Positions 50,177 through 62,063 of a DNA stretch of 64,000 nt are shown one piece after another. Under the pieces are notes generated by a model. It had not been told where the DNA came from, did not search any database, and saw only the letters and a list, made by a program, of their open reading frames with translations. The stretch is from Chlorops oryzae. Its lineage: Eukaryota > Arthropoda > Insecta > Diptera > Chloropidae. The translations under genes were made by a program, and so were the position numbers. The stretch's first letter is position 1. Each line of letters opens with the position of its first letter. The stretch is taken from the NCBI GenBank assembly GCA_020466095.1, contig CM035807.1, forward strand, positions 97,273,848 through 97,337,847, in the 5' to 3' direction.

Positions 50177-50830
50177 GACCATCGATAGTCGATAGTCTGA
50201 AATATCGATAGCATCGATAGTACTATCGGAAGATATATTTTAAAATTTAAACTAATTTCATTGGCAAATTGCTAGCGATTCAATCAAGCATGTTTGAGCT
50301 GTTTAACATTTAAATATCAACCATTTGAAAGTTTTAAATTTAAAAAATTAATGATGGTCCCATAATAATTTAATCAAATACTGTGCATATGTATCCCTCC
50401 CCATTTCATATCACTTGGTAATACACAAGAAGCCGAATTTAAAACCTTTCTTAATCAATTCTCCATACTTTGTGACCAGCACTGATGCTAGGCAGTATTT
50501 TGATGACTCTTTGCCCTTGGATATTGAAAAAAATCCCTTTATCGCTATCGATGGTATCGCTATCGGAGCTATCGATGGTTTGATAATCGATAGTCGATAG
50601 GTTCCATAATCGATAGTTTTAATAATCGATATGTTCAGTAATCGATAGTTTTAATAATCGATATGTTCAGTAATCGATTCTTTCAATAATCGATAGGTCC
50701 AGTAATCGATTTTTTCAATAATCGATAGTTCGAGAATCGATATTTTCATTAATCGATAGTAAAATTATCGATAGGTTCAATAATCGACAGTTTCAATGAT
50801 CGATAATTTCAACAATATCTAAATAAAGGC
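50177..50830 (+). mobile_element. ATCGATAG array 1 with hAT transposase scrap
   Basis: I count about 18 ATCGAT cores. Three lie in a left block (50183-50230) and the rest from about 50545 onward, where a unit of about 20 bp (AATCGATAGTTTCAAT-like) repeats to 50815. The left end GTTGCGACCATCGATAG resembles the right terminus of the related element at 55408-55835. Between the blocks lies a short hAT-like peptide (50487-50540). I read this as a non-autonomous hAT relative with expanded subterminal repeats. The exact termini and target duplication are not resolved. Confidence 0.6.
50487..50540 (+). pseudogene. Possible hAT transposase scrap
   Basis: The frame reads ARQYFDDSLPLDIEKNPF. It fits the segment just before the hAT-C motif (YL.E.......NPL.WW), but it stops matching exactly where the WW should come and runs into ATCGAT repeats. 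At 18 residues this is suggestive only. The repeat context raises the likelihood. Confidence 0.35.
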
Positions 50831-50835
50831 ATTTT

Positions 50836-53800
50836 TAGGAATCTGTCCATTTCAAAAAGAAGAAAGAACCAATGGATTGAGTTCTCAATTACCTAGAGCG
50901 TTCACAACGAGCTTATTCATTTGAAAAAAGTGTCATTTAGGATCTTCGATTCAAAAAAGAATGGATGATTCTGCAAAAGCAAGTGGTTCTGTAACTTTCT
51001 TCCATTCCTTGTAGTTTATAAAAAAAAAAAAAAACTCCTCAAAGAGACATAAAAGAACTCATCTTCCATGTCCCGCATACCTCACTGCGAACCTCACTTT
51101 AATCATGAACTTTTTCTCAGATATATTACTTCCATTGTTAACTTAAAAAATCATATGGAAACCTTGTTTTTAATGCATTCAAAATAAATTGACAAAGGCC
51201 TTACCTTTCACCTACACAAGTCATCGGCTAACATTATTTGTGACAACTTCAAAGTCTAGACTTATTAACTTCCCAGTTTTGATTTATAAATCGACAAAAT
51301 CTTTATAAAAAATTCGCGTTTAATCATCCGCTCCTCAAGGTTAAAGATCAAATTTGAATTTTTCAATCAAAAATGACTCAAATAACTAATTGTCATGTCA
51401 TTATTTTTGAACATTTTCAAATGATGCTTTATCCGAACGATTCATTTATAGTAGCAGCAATAAATTATGTTATCAAGATTTTTTTCCCAAAAAATTTCAA
51501 AAAAAAAAATATGTTTTTTCTAAAAGACTAACGCATGTTTTAGACTACCACTCCAGCTGTGATTTTTCCAAATTTCCGTAAACTTTTGAATGAACTTTTG
51601 CTTTTAAGCACCAATCGATCGATCGAACTACGCATCTGCTTATAGTTTTCCAAAAAAAAAAAAAAAAAAACAACAAATTCATTCTAACAAATACGACTCC
51701 ATCCATCCAACCATCCGTCGATTCATTCATGCATTCGAATCTACGAGCAAATCGGCGATTGCGACCCAATCTAACTGTGTGTTGATAAATTGCGGCTTAT
51801 TTATTTTTAGTGTGAGCTCGTTGATTTTAATAAATTGTAGCAATTTTTCAAAAGACTAACAATAGTCAACGATTTCGATGTTGACACCATTGGTGACCAT
51901 TTACGATGAGCGCGGCCTTGTCATGTAAATTTTTTGGTTATTGGTCTTTTGTGTTCAGGTTTATTGGGTGGTCCCATCGATCTGGTCTACATAAAAATGG
52001 TTTTATATTTTTAGCACGAACAATAATATTCTACTTTTTTTTTTTGTTGAATTTTTTAATATATCAAAAACCACTCAGAAGTGTTATTTCACTCAAACTT
52101 ATATCGGAATCGCTTATCAAGTCATTGGAATCTAAAAACTTTTGAATTTGCTCACTCACGGTTTAATTCAACCATATGCATTGGCCAGTGTGTGTGTGTG
52201 TGTTGCTTTGAATTCTATTTAGAGTAGTTCTCCCTATTGTCATATTCTCCCTATGAAATTCATTTGTCATCGACAGCAGCAAAAAAAAAAAAAAATAAAA
52301 TAAAATAAATAAATAGAAAGGGGCAACAACTCGTATTTTGGATGTCATTTACAGCTCAGCAACGTTGGTTGCATGGTGCACGCACATTTTCAGTTTTTAC
52401 AAAGAAACTCTTTTTTTTTTATTATTATTGTTGACTTCATTTTTCCCGGCAACACAATTCTAGGAGTCACCCTTGAGAGCATTAATATGATTTCTTTATC
52501 GATTACAGCTAATCGTGATTAAGTGCATTCCATTTGCAACATTGCGCACACCATGAAACATTGGCAAAGGCTACGGCAACGGCAACATGTTGCAGACTCA
52601 TGCTCGTTTGCCTCGCCCGTAGTTTTGATCGCACACAATGCAAGACAAATTAATCACACTGATCGATCCAACAACAAGGAAATCGCGTTGTTTGAATCGA
52701 TGGAGCATGGATCACGAGTGATACGAATCTCTTATGCTCTCAAGGAATTGTTAACTCATGCAGTGGTGACTGTTCGTCTATGTTAGTGAGCCAATGTTTG
52801 CTGGGCTGTTTTCCTTGCTTGTTTGTCATGCTCAACTCAAGTACTATTACAAGCCTCCGACAGGGCTTACTGTCTCTCGTACTGTCTGTTGTTTGTACAA
52901 GTCAGCGATTAGCTCTTGAATATGCTTATCCCGATCACTCATCTCGTTTGTTCGATCATCGAGTCGGCTTGACACTTCAAATCTTTGTTTTCCGTATTAG
53001 CTTGAGTAGAGGGCCATGATTTTTTCCTTTGGCATTGTGTTTTTTTATTTTTTTGTTGCCATCAAAAGTATGCTGTCAGTAATTGTTGTTTTTTTTTTTT
53101 TTTTGTTGCCTTATGTGTTTCGTTGCAATGATTTGTGGAAATCAAGTTTTTAAAATAAAAATGCAAAAAAAAAATAATAAAAAACAAAGAAAAAAAAGGA
53201 AAAATATCTTAAGTAAAAAAGTAACGCCTTAGCACCATGACTCATCGTGTTGGGCGTGAAAATGAACGGCACGCGTCCAGAGAAATGTTGCTGTTAATGG
53301 GCCCCATTAGGAGGTTGAAGTGAAAATGATTTTTTGTGTTTGTTTGTAATTATAAGGGCTTTTTTGAATGGCATTGATTAGGAGCATTGATTTGATGATC
53401 ATCTAAAAGGCCAAGCAACATGTACCAGCAACACTTGAATCCGTTTTGTTTGCATATAAATATATTCTAAGATGATTCACATAAAAGGAGCGTTTATCAA
53501 AGCTATTTTAATTAATAGAAAATATATTAAATTATAGCTGAGCTTTCTCAAATGCCCAGTTCCCAAAAAGCCAAGAAAATTCAATATTTATAGCCACCTC
53601 AATCGTATGAACGCATCAGATGCATAAACACACCGAGAAGAATCGATTGCAATGGAAGACAAGAAAAACTTGATTTTCCCTTTTAGTTGTCACGACCGCA
53701 CATCGTCTCCGATGTTGATGAAGTTAAGAACTTTAATGAAAGGGGAAAAGTGAAGAGCTTAAAACTAAGAAGTGCAATCGATGTGCCTATAATAATTCAC

Positions 53801-54989
53801 AGAAAGCCTCCACTCTTCACTCTGCTGCTTCTTTACAATATTTGTGTGTTCACCGGAAAAGGGGATTAAAATGTTGACGTCTTCTGCTCGTACGATCCGA
53901 ATGCATTCGTGTATAAATAAGCAGCTTAAATATGAACTACAAAAAGGGCACTCTCGAAGATTTATGTTGCATAATTTACGCACCTTTTTCGAATCGCTTC
54001 AATGAATCAATCACAATTCAATCAACAATTATTGAAAATTCCCAAAATTCCGATGAATTGAGTAGAAAAAGCAAATTTGAAAAAAAATATCAATAAATAA
54101 AGCAGCATTGGGTGTAGGTACATTTTGTGAGGTCCATCGAATATGGACGCAGCAGGTGACATGCGTCCATCGTCCATCGTCAGTTGCGTAAGAATACGTC
54201 AACAGCGGCGCCTAGCATCATTATGCGCAACCGTTGTGGCTGGGATGCAACAATAAAAAGGCCAATTGAACATCAACTTTTCTAATGATTTCGGTTGTAT
54301 TCTTTTACAAAAAAAAAAAAAAAAGTAAAATTACACGCAATTAATAACCCAAGAAGAAGAAGAAGTGGGAAAAAAGTCTTTTTTAATGATCTTGTTGCTT
54401 CTTAGAAATATATTTGCTCACCTCTGCCTTTTCAAGTCCAAGCCCGCAGTACAGCTCAACACATCATCAGACGCATCATTTATCAAATCAATCAGAGAAA
54501 GGCAAACATGTACAGCATTCTATAGAGGTCAAAAAAGCTGGTCGAACCTTTTAAGAGGACGTGTGAGTACGTTTTACACTTCAATACAAGTGTTTTCTCA
54601 ATTATTTTTTTTTACTTGTTTTTTCTCTCTCTTTTCTTCGTAAAAGGGCGTATTATAAATTGTTAGGTGAATGCTTCAGAAATGACGTCGGAGATTCGTT
54701 TCTGATTAGAGTGAAAGGAAAATTTTTAATAGTTTTCAAAAAACAAAAAATAAAAAATACATTGAAACCTGTTACTGGGGGACACTTCTTTATCCGTATA
54801 CTCCCCTTAGGAAATTGAGAAAAAAGGCTCCACTGTACTGAAGGCCTGAAGGGTAATAGCGTAGCGTTTCCTTCTGCCTAATCTTGTTGAAGGGGCTAGC
54901 ATTTCGTGAGGAATCAATGAATTATTTTGGAGTCTCGAAGCTCGGAACAGGCGTATTTAAGAAACTTCGCTTTTGTTTTTTGCAGAGCC
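50836..54989. other. Non-coding stretch
   Basis: No gene seen. (GT)n at 52188-52203, and A/T runs near 51653, 52279, 53090 and 54309. A TATAAATA at 53912-53919 has no gene behind it. Confidence 0.5.
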
Positions 54990-55099
54990 CAGTCTAGCTT
55001 TTTCGTCATTGTAATTTTTAAAAAATTGCCACCCCTTTGATGGAACTAATGGGGTACTGCTTTTGCATATCTATGTGAAATTGCCGCCCCTCCCAGTGC
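54990..55099. mobile_element. Repeat fragment, GCCGCCCCTC family, copy A
   Basis: Begins CAGTCTAGC. It shares with 59712-59864 a block of about 45 bases containing AATGGGGT.CT, GCATAT and TGTGAAATTGC.GCCCCTC. The 19.7-kb repeat has a related CGCCCCTGAAAATTTGCC. Probably a hAT-type remnant judging by the CAGT ends, but boundaries are uncertain. Confidence 0.45.
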
Positions 55100-55407
55100 A
55101 ATTTGTTATAAATGGTGGCCTGATTTTTTGCTGACAATTTTTATAATACCAAATCTTAGAGGCTCGGCCGTACTATCTAATAAGTTAATTTGTAAAGATC
55201 GAGGATTTTTCTTCATGACTTTCTTCAGAAGCAAGGGCCTGACACTTTCTATAAGGCTGAATTAATAAAGTGAAAGTATTTAGGAATTAATTCTGGGGTA
55301 ATATATCCTCCCAATATTTTTGAGGATTGTAAGAAGCATTATTGAAAAAAAGATGAAGCAAGAAGGTGTGTAAATATGAGTTATTTATTTGCTTCATAGG
55401 GCTGGAG

Positions 55408-55835
55408 AGATATCGATAGTTTGATAGTCCATAGTTTCGATAGTCGGTAGGTTCAAAGATTTATAGTTTCGATAATCGTTAAGTTCAACAATCGATCGTT
55501 TCGATAATCGATAGGTTCAATAATCGATTTCTTCGATAATCGATAGGTTAAATAATCGATTATTTCAATAATCGATAGGTTTAATGATCAATTTTGTCAA
55601 TAATCGATGGGTAAAAAATCGATAATTCCAAGTCATAGCCAAAATTATCGATAGATTCAACAATCGATAGTTTCAATGATCGATATTTTCAACAATCCCG
55701 CCATCACCACCTTTACAAAGCCAACGTTAATGTCAATCAATCAAAACTATCGATAGCCTTTAAAAACCATCGATTTTTTCGATAGTTTAAAACCATCGAT
55801 AGTATAGCTAGTGCTATCGATTGTTTCTCCAACTC
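55408..55835 (+). mobile_element. ATCGATAG array 2, hAT-like element
   Basis: The left end reads GGCTGGAGAGATATCGATAG. The right end, reverse complemented, reads AGTTGGAGAAACAATCGATAG, so the array is bounded by inverted repeats. About 16 ATCGAT cores are spaced near 20 bp in units like CAATAATCGATAGGTT. The stretch TTTCAATGATCGATA (55670-55685) matches array 1 near 50792. The 428-bp element has no coding sequence. No exact 8-bp duplication was found. Confidence 0.65.
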
Positions 55836-55839
55836 TATT

Positions 55840-58800
55840 AGGTAGGTACGTTTTGTCATGCCATTCGCATTCTTGCGCACATTTCCCCAAATGACTTTCT
55901 CAACTTAGCACAACGCAATATTGTGAGCAATTTTCGTAAATAGCCTCTCATTTGGAAAACTACGCACTTTTATCATTAACATCCGGTGTGCGATTGCAAT
56001 ATTTCCCAACAAGTTTTGTTATTGTTGTAGAAATTTTTCTTTGATTTTTTCCTTTCTCAGTCTTTTTTTTTGTTTCATAAATTATACTTAATTATGTACC
56101 TATGTATAACATAGGCATTCATTGCATGTTAATGGCAATATTTTTTACGCATTATGGGCGCGCTTTTGGGCTTACTTCTAGCCATTCTGGCCTTCGTTGG
56201 CTCCTTCCCCTCCAACCGATATCATTTGTGCAATATGCGTAGCCATATTTTCGAGTAATGTAAAAGCGAAAACGAAACGGCTCGACATGCGTAATTTTGC
56301 AAAATAATTGACTGAGTTGCGAGTGAGCATGAATGGCATCCATTATGCTTCAAAAAGAAATTTTCCAGTCGCTATTATATTTTATATTCGAGTAACTCAC
56401 ATATTTTTTTCCTTTCTTCCATATTGAAAAGTCATTTTAGCGAACGACAGGAAGTCACTAAACAATAATCATTGTTGATTGAGTAATTGAGCAAATGAAC
56501 AATGCCCTTAAGGTACACGCATTAATTTTTTTTTTTTTTTTTTGTTGATGTTGTTTTGTGTGAGGTCGCTCTGAACACATGTCCGATTGACCGTTGTCCT
56601 TGAGTAAAGTTGTTTTCAGCTACTTTCGCGTGTCCTTTTGCGATGTAAGAACGCACGCTCAAGACGGGGCGGCCGAAGACAATGCTTTTACAATCTTAGG
56701 AAAATGACTTTTTCTCGATTCTTGAAGAAATTTGAAAATTACCTTAAAATATATTTTAACCTTGACAGATTATTACGAACAATGTTCTTTGGGAGACTTG
56801 CCTGCGCGTGTCAGCGCGAGAGTACTTAATGGAATAACAATAATCACTTGGCACAGTAGGAGCAAAACGACACTTTGACCAATGAAATATCAACCTTTAA
56901 TGATTGAGAATATTGTCAAGGAGTAAGATTATTGCATTGAAGCAACCTGCTGCTCGACAAATCCTAGTCGTCCTTGCTGTTATTCGTACTCATTAGGAAT
57001 ACAATGAAGCAATTTAATTGCCACATATAAATTGTGCCACACGCATTTTAGTTTTTTTTTGTCTCACCGGTTTCTCAAGGTCAAAATATGTTTGAACACA
57101 AAAAAAAAATTTTTTTTTAGTTCCTTAAAGAAAAACTAAAAAAAGAAAATTTATTTTTTTCATTTATTCTTCAGACTCACCTCTGCTCCCTTCGAAAGTT
57201 TTGATGTGGTTTTGGCGCGTCTTGTGTTTATTCTGCCGTTTGAGTTCGTTTAATTACCAACGCATCGTACTTTTATGCATCATAATGAACGCGGCCAGTA
57301 AATGTTGAAACCATCTTCAAGTCAACTCGACTTGTGCTCTTTTATGTTTATTGTTGAATATTTTCTTTGTCGCTTCGTCGTTTTGCTATGAAATGTGCAT
57401 TTTTCGGTCATTTTAAATGCGATAAAAATTTACAACTATGTTTCGAAAATACCTACATATCCCCAGATGAAAAGAAACAAAAATAAGCGACTTTGCCTAT
57501 GAGAACTCGAATGCATATAAACATTGTCCGTTTTTATTATGACTTTGAATATTTTCACTGTTTTTTTATAATTAAAAAATTAAAATTTTTCCGCTTTGAT
57601 CATATTTTGTCAAATAATTTCGCTTTTGATTTGAAAGAGTAGCTTAAAAAGTGTACCAAAAAAAATTGAAATTGTGTTAGTATCAGCTTTGTTTCGAGTT
57701 AATTGTTTGAAGTGACTTCATCGTGTGTTGCTATTGACTCCGTGTAATTTTCAAAGCCAGAATTTTGAATAAAACCCCAAAATTGTTTAATCTTTTTCAT
57801 CAAAAGTGATCCGTGGTCTCTAGTCGACTTGTTTCTGGCCAGGCTGACAATTAAGACGATTTTACTCTTGCTCGGACCTTTACAGTGGTCCAAAGCAGAC
57901 TAGAAATGCCCCTCTTAGGACCTGAGCACACAGAATATCTCAAACCTCTTGCCGAAAAGTCCCCTTCGAAATTGTTGGCAGGGGGCGTCGAGCGTCGTCC
58001 GTCCACTGGCACTGCGTATAATTACCCTGTGCAATTCTATAAGAAATGGACGAATGATTAAACTGTTAATCGATAAATCTCCGCCTTTCTATTATGTTTT
58101 CACTTCAACCAAATCCAAAGATAAAAGAAAATATTAATAAAATCATTGATTCGTTGTCTTCATGATCGAAAATATACATGTGTGGAAATTATGTGTGATT
58201 TGTGTGGCGCGTCGTAAAAACTGTCAAAGAACTCAAATGAGAATATCAGATTTCTGTATATATTTTCGAGCAAAATATTCACACTTTTCGAAACAAAATT
58301 CAGGAATTTAAATTAATAAAAAACCGAAATTAGATCCATCGATTTGAATGAGAAAAAAATCGAATCACGTTTTGTCGTAAAATGCAAATTTCCCATTGTC
58401 AATTCAATGAGCCTTCAATGTTTCGCACCGAAAAAGCTTTTAGTAATAATTTGTTAATTTATTATTTGGCATGGGAACGAGAGCTTTAAACTTTGAGAAA
58501 TACGGACCATGGGATAACCGTTTGACTTTTCTAAAAATTATTTATGATCTTCCTTTGAGGCACGCAAAAACTCTTTTCAACGTAAAGCCAAAATTTTAAT
58601 TTCTATTTTAAACAACTCTTTTGTTCGTTTCTAAAGTCATTGAGATGTAAAAACAAGCTATTTTGGACACTAAGTATACCTGATACCATGAATGAAAATC
58701 GGAAGAAAAAAAAATTCTAAAAGGCTTCAAGTCTATTCAAAATTGCGGATATTCAAATGGGCCGAGGCTATTAAACTCGTTTAGAGAATAAAAGATCGAG

Positions 58801-59345
58801 GGTTTTTGCTTTGCTATGAATTAATATTTCGTCGCAATCAGGTGACCACCCACATTGGAATACGTTTATACACATTTATGCATATATATATATTTTTTTT
58901 TTAAGATTCATCGTTTTAAATTAAGAAAAAAAAAAAGTACAATCTCTCACCACATCACAGCAGAAGCCACATGAAAAAGAGCGAAAATATCGCATCAAAC
59001 ATCTCGTCGGGGTATTAAAATTAAGCTTTATGACTTGACTTGTTTATAATTAAAACAGTGATTCAAATTTATTTTAAAATATCTTCAAAAAAAAAAATGC
59101 AATGAATAAACAAGAAGGATATATTTATGCACAAATCTTAAAACAATACTGCGGCAGACAGTGTGGCGTGCTTCTAATATGAAGCAAGCTAAAGTCGGTC
59201 ATGTTCGACTAATGCACCCCTTTGAGTTATTTGAATAGAAAGGAAAATATCTCGCGGCAAAGGCAAATATTTGAAAGCATATAAACATAATATGATCCCT
59301 TTTCAAGAGCGACTTTTCCTTTGCCAGAGAGTTCTTAATATTGAG
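55840..59345. other. Non-coding stretch
   Basis: No gene seen. A/T runs near 56530, 57105 and 58900, and AT-rich 58860-58930. Nothing else can be supported. Confidence 0.5.
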
Positions 59346-59348
59346 AAA

Positions 59349-59478
59349 CAGTTGGGCAATTCACAAGGTCTTCTAAAAATCCCTATCAAATTTATCCCCA
59401 ACTAATATGAGTATATTTAGAGCTAAAAATACTAATTTTAGCAAGACATATTAGAAGACTTTGTGACTTGCCCAATTG
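59349..59478. mobile_element. Short MITE (CA.TTGGGCAA termini)
   Basis: The left end CAGTTGGGCAATTCACAAGG and the right end, reverse complemented, CAATTGGGCAAGTCACAAAG, form inverted repeats that continue into GTCTTCTAA. The element is about 130 bp and non-coding. The flanks do not show a duplication that I can recognise. Confidence 0.6.
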
Positions 59479-59711
59479 TTATACTTCCAGTTTTGTGAGA
59501 CAGAAGACTATAGTGTGCACTATGCTCTGTCAGACGGCGGATATTTTGAGTCCCACTCGATGCCAAGAACTGCTTAAAATAGTGTTGTGGAATGGCTCCT
59601 ATTGGTCAATTGATCGTTTGACAATTTCAATGATAACAAAGAAAAGATCTAGAAAGAATGTGACCCACTATGATTGAATTTTGATTCTGAAAAATTGCTT
59701 TCAAAATTAAC

Positions 59712-59864
59712 CAGTTCCCCACAGGACCCGATCCAACGCATATGCCACTCTGGGCACTCTAAGAGGGCAATAATGGGGTTCTCTCTTCGCATATCAATGT
59801 GAAATTGCTGCCCCTCATACCTCTGGATATTTTCGCGGCTTCTCACCCTCTTAATCCAGGACTG
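59712..59864. mobile_element. Repeat, GCCGCCCCTC family, copy B
   Basis: Begins CAGTTCCCCACAGGAC, and the reverse complement of its right end begins CAGTCCTGGATTAAGAG. The internal block TGTGAAATTGCTGCCCCTC is shared with 54990-55099. CAGT ends suggest hAT ancestry. The flanking octamers do not match. Confidence 0.5.
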
Positions 59865-60949
59865 GTTCCCCAATGGCTAGCCGTGTCTGGAACTAATTGG
59901 TTTATAGCGATAGCATTTGGGACTTTAACTGTAGGTTAATGAATTCCCATTCTTAAATTGAGTAAAAGCAATGAAATTATTGCTAAAAGGCCAGTCCCAC
60001 ACATGAAGCTGTTCCATCAAATCTAAAAACCAAGTCTCCGATATGAATGAATTTTTAAAATTCAAAATTCAATAAACTTCCGATGCTCTCAAAAGCCAAA
60101 CCTTTTGGAATATAATTTATTGATCTCGATTTTTGACACAGTATCGAGCTTTTTTAGAAATCTCTCCTAGAGACCTAAACGATCTTTTAATGTTAATCAG
60201 AGTCTTTTGTCAACCAGTTTATTTATTATTATTTTAATTTTTTTTTTTTGGGTTTTTTTTTTTGCAGAATTCTTCGATCGTTCGGATCGGGGACTTTCAC
60301 GAAATCTTAATCAATCGCTTCTCACGTAGGCCTGCCTTATTAAAAAGCTTGTTGATGGCCGCGTTTTACTGTTTAACACTTTTGGGCGTCTTTTGTGCGC
60401 ATCTGATTTACGGATTTAATTCTTTTCTTTTAATTTTTTCGTATAAATTTTTACGATAACGTCCATAAAGACATCATTAACGCTTTTACTACGCAGCTTT
60501 ATTTGATTTGTTCTCCGCGATTGGCGTGATGGGAATATCGGTTTTTTAACATTCTGAAAATCACGTCAGCACGTCCGGAACTATTAAGAATGCTCTGAAT
60601 GCTTAGAGTGTAATTCTGTTCTCGTTTATTTTGAACCTTTTTGAACTAAAATTGATAAATCTATAAGAAGGAGCATTGTTGACGCAAAAATTGTGGCTCG
60701 TTAAATCTTTCATTCTTTGGTGTTTTCAATTAAAAATGTGGTCCTCAAAGCGTAAATCAAGTCTCAAGGAACAACTGGGAAGGATATAACAATCATCCGA
60801 ATCTGAAAGTGTAATATTTTTCTCAAGACCTGCTCTGAGATCACGCTGACTAGGACAAATTATTCAGGGCACCAAATAACCTTATATACCAACTCTCGTC
60901 TAATTCTCAAATGAATTATTGACGGGAATGGAGTGAGCATCATTTAACC
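59865..60949. other. Non-coding stretch with an acceptor-like site
   Basis: A strong polypyrimidine tract followed by GCAG ends at 60267. It is followed by 59 bases open in one frame (NSSIVRIGDFHEILINRFS) up to a weak GTAGGC donor at 60327. This could be a small exon of the gene that starts near 2.2 kb, but nothing identifies it. No other gene is seen. Confidence 0.3.
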
Positions 60950-61230
60950 ACCCATTTTTCATGCCTAGTCTTCTAACTTTTGCAGGCATCATTTCAAACT
61001 TCATGAAAATATTTTGAATATTTCGGTTTTTCGGTTTTTAGCGCGGTTTTTCCTATTTTTATAACCGACCCTATGACGGAAGCTACCCGTCATATGGTCC
61101 GATCTAGCAAATTCTCGAACCTGTTCTTACTCATTTCTCAACCAATATGCATTCCAGAATTTAATCGCGATAGCTCGACTCCTTCGAAAGGAAAAATATA
61201 CCTAAACAGATAGGCGGACGTTGGCGAGAT
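60950..61230 (+). mobile_element. Dispersed dipteran repeat, copy 2 (truncated)
   Basis: Aligns in the same orientation with 27880-28130: TTCATGAAAATATTTTGAA, then TTCTCGAACCTGTTCTTACT, then GCGATAGCTCGACTCCTT, then a CAGATAGGCGGACG tail. The CTATATCG and TATACCC hairpin end present in copy 1 is absent here. Confidence 0.55.
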
Positions 61231-61430
61231 CGGGTATGTCCGGAGAGGTTTTGGGAAGTTACAAACACTTGAGAGAGTCGACTGGAATGTTGCCATAAGG
61301 CCATTATAGCCATTATATTAACATACTAACATTTTATTTACGGTACTTCTCTAGTTTCCTAGCACTTATAAAGGGTTAAATCTAACATGAGTTGAAAATA
61401 TATTTGTGTGTGTAATAATTGTAACCTTAC

Positions 61431-61558
61431 ATGCTTTCCAGACGCACAACGAAATCTCGAGATTTCAGAAAATTTTCGAACAAATTTGACATTTGAAATC
61501 CAGGCGATTTCAATTTTGTTCTGAAATCCCGAGATTTCGTTGTACGTCTGGAAAGCAT
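61431..61558. mobile_element. 128-bp palindromic MITE
   Basis: Both arms read ATGCTTTCCAGACG.ACAACG and then AAATCTCG.GATTTCAGAA, a nearly perfect inverted repeat of about 40 bp. AT is present at both outer edges and could be a 2-bp duplication. Non-coding. It sits about 0.5 kb upstream of the protease homologue. Confidence 0.7.
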
Positions 61559-61988
61559 ATTAGGAATAACGTAGCCCGACATTGGTCTTTAGATGCAAGC
61601 CCCGATTTATGGGGTGGCAAGCAGGGAAAATTCTTAGAGCGGCAGAAAAGCGGGCCCTGTTTAGATAGTTTGGGGCTAGAAAAAAACTTATCAAAATGAT
61701 GGAGACATTTTAATATAAACTATTTAAAAAGATAATGAGAGACCTGCAGTAAATATTAACACAGTCACCCATCTTTCTCTCCTGTTCGTCCTTTGGTATT
61801 AAAAAACTGCTTCCTCTCAAAATGTCATCGTTTCCTAAACAATGAGTAAGGCACTGACACTTTGCATTTAGTAACGTAGCATTCTGTTCTGAGTTCAATG
61901 AGGCAAAGAAAACAGAATCTAAGATAAAATTCGTTATTCACAAATTGATTAAAATATTTATTTGATTCTTTTAAAACTAAGTGATGTT
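61559..61988. other. 5' flank of the protease homologue gene
   Basis: No gene seen. Two short open frames on opposite strands show no features. Confidence 0.5.
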
Positions 61989-61995
61989 TATATAA
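61989..61995 (+). promoter_or_regulatory. Candidate TATA box of the protease homologue gene
   Basis: TATATAA lies 69 bases before the ATG at 62064. Transcription starting about 30 bases downstream would leave a 5' leader of roughly 45 nt, normal for a fly protease-type gene. No strong initiator is visible at the expected place. Confidence 0.4.
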
Positions 61996-62063
61996 CGAAA
62001 GACTTTCATTTTTAATAATAAAAAAACAAATTAAAATTGAAATTTTGAGGAACTAAGTCAAAC

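Noticed and set aside
53912..53919. TATAAATA box
   Set aside because: No initiator, exon or coding sequence follows it.
50177..55835. ATCGATAG arrays as a CRISPR-like array
   Set aside because: Units are too short and variable, there are no unique spacers of constant size, there are no cas genes, and the host is a eukaryote.
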